Positions 61,307 through 64,000 of a stretch of DNA of 64,000 nucleotides are shown here, piece by piece (the first letter of the stretch is position 1; the number at the start of each line of letters is the position of its first letter). Location: contig JAPYOP010000003.1 in NCBI GenBank assembly GCA_029938115.1, forward strand, positions 1-64,000. Direction: 5' to 3'. The notes under the pieces are model-generated. The model made no database searches. It was not told the DNA's origin and saw only the letters and a program-made list of their open reading frames with translations. The translations under genes and the position numbers were made by a program. Source of the DNA: Colwellia sp. Its GTDB lineage: Bacteria; Pseudomonadota; Gammaproteobacteria; Enterobacterales; Alteromonadaceae.

Positions 61307-62350
61307 TTGGAGTACAGTTATTTTACATTGAATGGAGGACAGGTTGGTAATTTAGCTTGTGAACATTGTAATTTTGATCAATTTAACATCAAAGGAAAAA
61401 TTAAATATGCATTTTTGTTTTTAGAATCAATTCCTTTTTTTCCGCTAAAGAAAAAAATCATATTGAGTTGTGTAAAATGTCATAATATTCTAAATAATAG
61501 TTCTATTGATTCAGGTTTATATAAATCAATTAAGAAGAACACATTCAAATTCCACTTCATGTTTCCAATGTATACAGGGCTGTTTTTATCTGTGCTTGCA
61601 TTAGTCTATTGGCAATATGTAAAATACCAAGAAAATCTTCTTACACAAGCGCATATTCAGTCACCACGGAAACATGATTTTTACTTTATTAATTATCATA
61701 AAATCAATAAAAATACTCGACCGAATCAGCACTATCGTTTAGGCAAGGTTGTCAGTGTAAATAATGGATTAGTATCTTTAATTTATGGTGGCTTTACTTA
61801 TACAAAATCATCTTCATTGATCAGAGATGTTCAAGGCGGAATGACATATGATTCAAGGTACTTTAATGCCGATGAACATAGCTTCACTATTGAGCAATTG
61901 CAAAACCTTTATAATGATGATGCTATTTTAGCGGTTAGGCGTCCTATAAATAACAGGCTATATGGCAATGTTGTCATTGATAGCATTTCAATTAATAAAA
62001 GCTACAGAACACTAGCTGAAATGTACAATGATAAAGGTCTTGCTTTTATGACCTACTCACATATTGAATCAAATTTAGATAATGCCTACAAATACTTTAT
62101 AAAATCATCTGAAAATGGCTTTTCAAAAGGGCAAGTTAATTTATCAAAGCTATACTTAGGCGCTGGAGAAATAAATAAAGCACTGTACTGGTTAGATAAA
62201 GCATCTATACAAGGAAACGCGGTAGCTATAAAGCTCTACATTGAAAACTGCAAAACAGTTAATGGCTGTGAAAAATCTATATTTATAAATAAGTTAACAG
62301 AAATTGGTTATGACGTTTCTTCTAATGAGGTTAATTTTAATAAAAAGTAA
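61307..62350 (+). CDS. Zinc-ribbon, transmembrane and Sel1-like repeat protein
   Basis: CEHC..CVKC, one TM segment, Sel1-like repeats (KYFIKSSENGFSKGQVNLSKLYLGAGEINKALYWLDKASIQGNAVA); AAGGAG before TTG start (ORF track starts 61283). Confidence 0.65.
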   Translation: MEYSYFTLNGGQVGNLACEHCNFDQFNIKGKIKYAFLFLESIPFFPLKKKIILSCVKCHNILNNSSIDSGLYKSIKKNTFKFHFMFPMYTGLFLSVLALVYWQYVKYQENLLTQAHIQSPRKHDFYFINYHKINKNTRPNQHYRLGKVVSVNNGLVSLIYGGFTYTKSSSLIRDVQGGMTYDSRYFNADEHSFTIEQLQNLYNDDAILAVRRPINNRLYGNVVIDSISINKSYRTLAEMYNDKGLAFMTYSHIESNLDNAYKYFIKSSENGFSKGQVNLSKLYLGAGEINKALYWLDKASIQGNAVAIKLYIENCKTVNGCEKSIFINKLTEIGYDVSSNEVNFNKK

Positions 62351-62370
62351 AATTTACATGGGATATTAAA

Positions 62371-62541
62371 ATGAGATATGCAGAAAAATGGACTAAGGTA
62401 AGCCTTGTAAACTTAGATTTTGAAAAAGTACTAATCTGGTGCAGTGTGAACCTCAAAGGAAATCAATTCATCGATGGTGATAGTATTAAATTTGAGAACA
62501 AAGATGAAGCGATTAAGTTTAAATTAGAATATCAAGAATGA
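62371..62541 (+). CDS. Small hypothetical protein (56 aa), below ORF-track cutoff
   Basis: ATG 62371 to TGA 62541: MRYAEKWTKVSLVNLDFEKVLIWCSVNLKGNQFIDGDSIKFENKDEAIKFKLEYQE. Confidence 0.5.
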   Translation: MRYAEKWTKVSLVNLDFEKVLIWCSVNLKGNQFIDGDSIKFENKDEAIKFKLEYQE

Positions 62542-62701
62542 TGTTTAAGTCACTAACGGGTAACAAAAAACTATAGTTAACTGTCACAGCTTAAAATGAG
62601 GAGGGGTCTCGTTTTGAGTGAGATTTCGCCATAGGGTATCAATTCTAAATAAACTTTCATCTCATAAGTTTCTAGCACGCTTTAGGACATAAATTGAGAT
62701 A

Positions 62702-62926
62702 GTGATTATGCAACATTACTTTCAATACACCTGCCAAAATGGATTAAGCGGCGAGTGGCTCAAAGAAAGCACTTTTACAAAAGTTTTACATGGGCATACT
62801 TTAACAACAGCTATCATATCGCCTCATTGTTCTTCTACTGAAAGAGGCGTACACCATGCGATCGATTTATTTAATCAAAGTGAAAAAGGGAGTGTGGAAT
62901 GGCGCTCTTGGCAAGTTAAGAAATAA
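62702..62926 (+). CDS. Hypothetical protein
   Basis: ORF track only. Confidence 0.4.
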   Translation: MIMQHYFQYTCQNGLSGEWLKESTFTKVLHGHTLTTAIISPHCSSTERGVHHAIDLFNQSEKGSVEWRSWQVKK

Positions 62927-62942
62927 AGGTGTGAAGGGGGAA

Positions 62943-63104
62943 ATGAAAGTGAGTATCAAAGCACACCATCATGGTTCAAAAATCAACTTGGAATATACCG
63001 TAAACAGTGATTCACTCATTGAGCATAAAACTTGGTCAAGTTATATCGATGGTATGTTAGCTGCTCAAATGAGCAGCCTTAAAAACTCGTTGAATGAAAG
63101 GTAA
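62943..63104 (+). CDS. Hypothetical small protein
   Basis: ORF 62856-63104 with likely later start MKVSIKAHHHGSK. Confidence 0.35.
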   Translation: MKVSIKAHHHGSKINLEYTVNSDSLIEHKTWSSYIDGMLAAQMSSLKNSLNER

Positions 63105-63166
63105 AACCTACGTCGGATTATCCATCAAACGTAGCATTAATAAACTTTAATAACTTAGGTATTAAT

Positions 63167-63955
63167 ATGAATACACTCAATCAATTATTAAAATACTGCA
63201 GCTTCTGTATTTGTGCTTTGGTATTTAATCAGGCAAATTCCGCTGCCTTTGTAAACCAGAAAGGGACCCTATCGGATAACATTATAATAAAAAGTGAGGT
63301 CTTTAATTACTCACTTCAATACCGCGTCTATACGCCAGCCAAGATGAAAGCAGATGCTAAGCTTCCAACAATTTATTTAGCTGATGGTCAGTGGTATATT
63401 GGCTCAGGTAATATGGTTGATGTTTTAGACTGGGAAATTTCAGAAGGCAATATTGAGCCAGTAATTGCTGTTTTTGTTGATAACAGAGACCCAGAAAACT
63501 TGGATAATAACCGCCGTAATTCACAGTTTTTCTGCAATCAAAATTATGTCGATTTTTATAAGACAGAGTTACTCCCAACAATTGAAGCAAATTATCCTGC
63601 CAGTAATAAGCGAGAAAACCGGGTCATTCAAGGGCTTTCCTTTGGTGGTTATAACGCAGCATGTTTTGGTTTAATGGCACACCAAGAGTTTGGTGGGATT
63701 TCAATGCAATCACCAGCGAACAGCAAGATGCTTAAACAAATTTCTGCCCGTTATAAAGCAGCAGAAAAATTACCTGTTAAGATATTTTTAAGTTTTGGTA
63801 AGAAAAATGATAATCAAATTGAAGGTAGAAAGTTTAAAAATATATTATTAGAAAAGGGATATGAGCTTGAATATAAAGAAGTAAATTTTGGTCACGAATG
63901 GCGAAACTGGGGCCCATTACTTGATGATAGTTTAAGGCACTTTTTTGCTAATTAA
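63167..63955 (+). CDS. Secreted esterase-like alpha/beta hydrolase
   Basis: Signal peptide; GLSFGGYNAACFGL nucleophile elbow; FGHEWRNWG. Confidence 0.88.
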   Translation: MNTLNQLLKYCSFCICALVFNQANSAAFVNQKGTLSDNIIIKSEVFNYSLQYRVYTPAKMKADAKLPTIYLADGQWYIGSGNMVDVLDWEISEGNIEPVIAVFVDNRDPENLDNNRRNSQFFCNQNYVDFYKTELLPTIEANYPASNKRENRVIQGLSFGGYNAACFGLMAHQEFGGISMQSPANSKMLKQISARYKAAEKLPVKIFLSFGKKNDNQIEGRKFKNILLEKGYELEYKEVNFGHEWRNWGPLLDDSLRHFFAN

Positions 63956-64000
63956 CCGTTTACAAATGTTTGACAGTGCTATCCATTAAACTCGTTATAT

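Noticed and set aside
1-64000. CRISPR arrays, rRNA operons, IS transposases, complete prophage
   Set aside because: No regularly spaced repeat-spacer array, rRNA signature, DDE transposase or phage structural gene was seen

Overview
AT-rich gammaproteobacterial chromosome segment, possibly Alteromonadales/Colwelliaceae (inference from protein character only). From left to right: (1) ~1-14.75 kb is an accretion zone. It holds the right end of an integrative element with an operon for a giant (~1740 aa) tyrosine recombinase, a 254-aa protein and the first codons of a third gene running off the left edge, plus a decayed hipA and a tRNA-fMet 3' fragment (probable attachment site). A Fic/AbiEi-like gene with four 23-bp-phased upstream repeats, a LysR gene and an lldD-like gene follow. 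Then comes a second, decayed copy of the same element in which hipBA is intact, the giant recombinase is a truncated pseudogene and the att-like sequence is eroded. (2) ~15.1-35.3 kb is a large acyl-CoA-type catabolic cluster (SDRs, three acyl-CoA dehydrogenases, CoA ligase, thiolase, CaiB/BaiF, MaoC, TonB receptor, nitronate monooxygenase, desaturase-reductase-ferredoxin fusion) with TetR, GlxA/AraC and MalT/LuxR-type regulators and candidate operators. (3) ~35.3-64 kb has two paralogous HlyD-MacB-like ABC exporter modules, one with an NtrC-type and one with a LytS/LytTR two-component system, plus an ABC-2 transporter, an XdhC-family protein and assorted genes. No complete tRNA, rRNA, CRISPR array or IS element was seen. 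All family calls come from reading motifs by eye; no searches were run.
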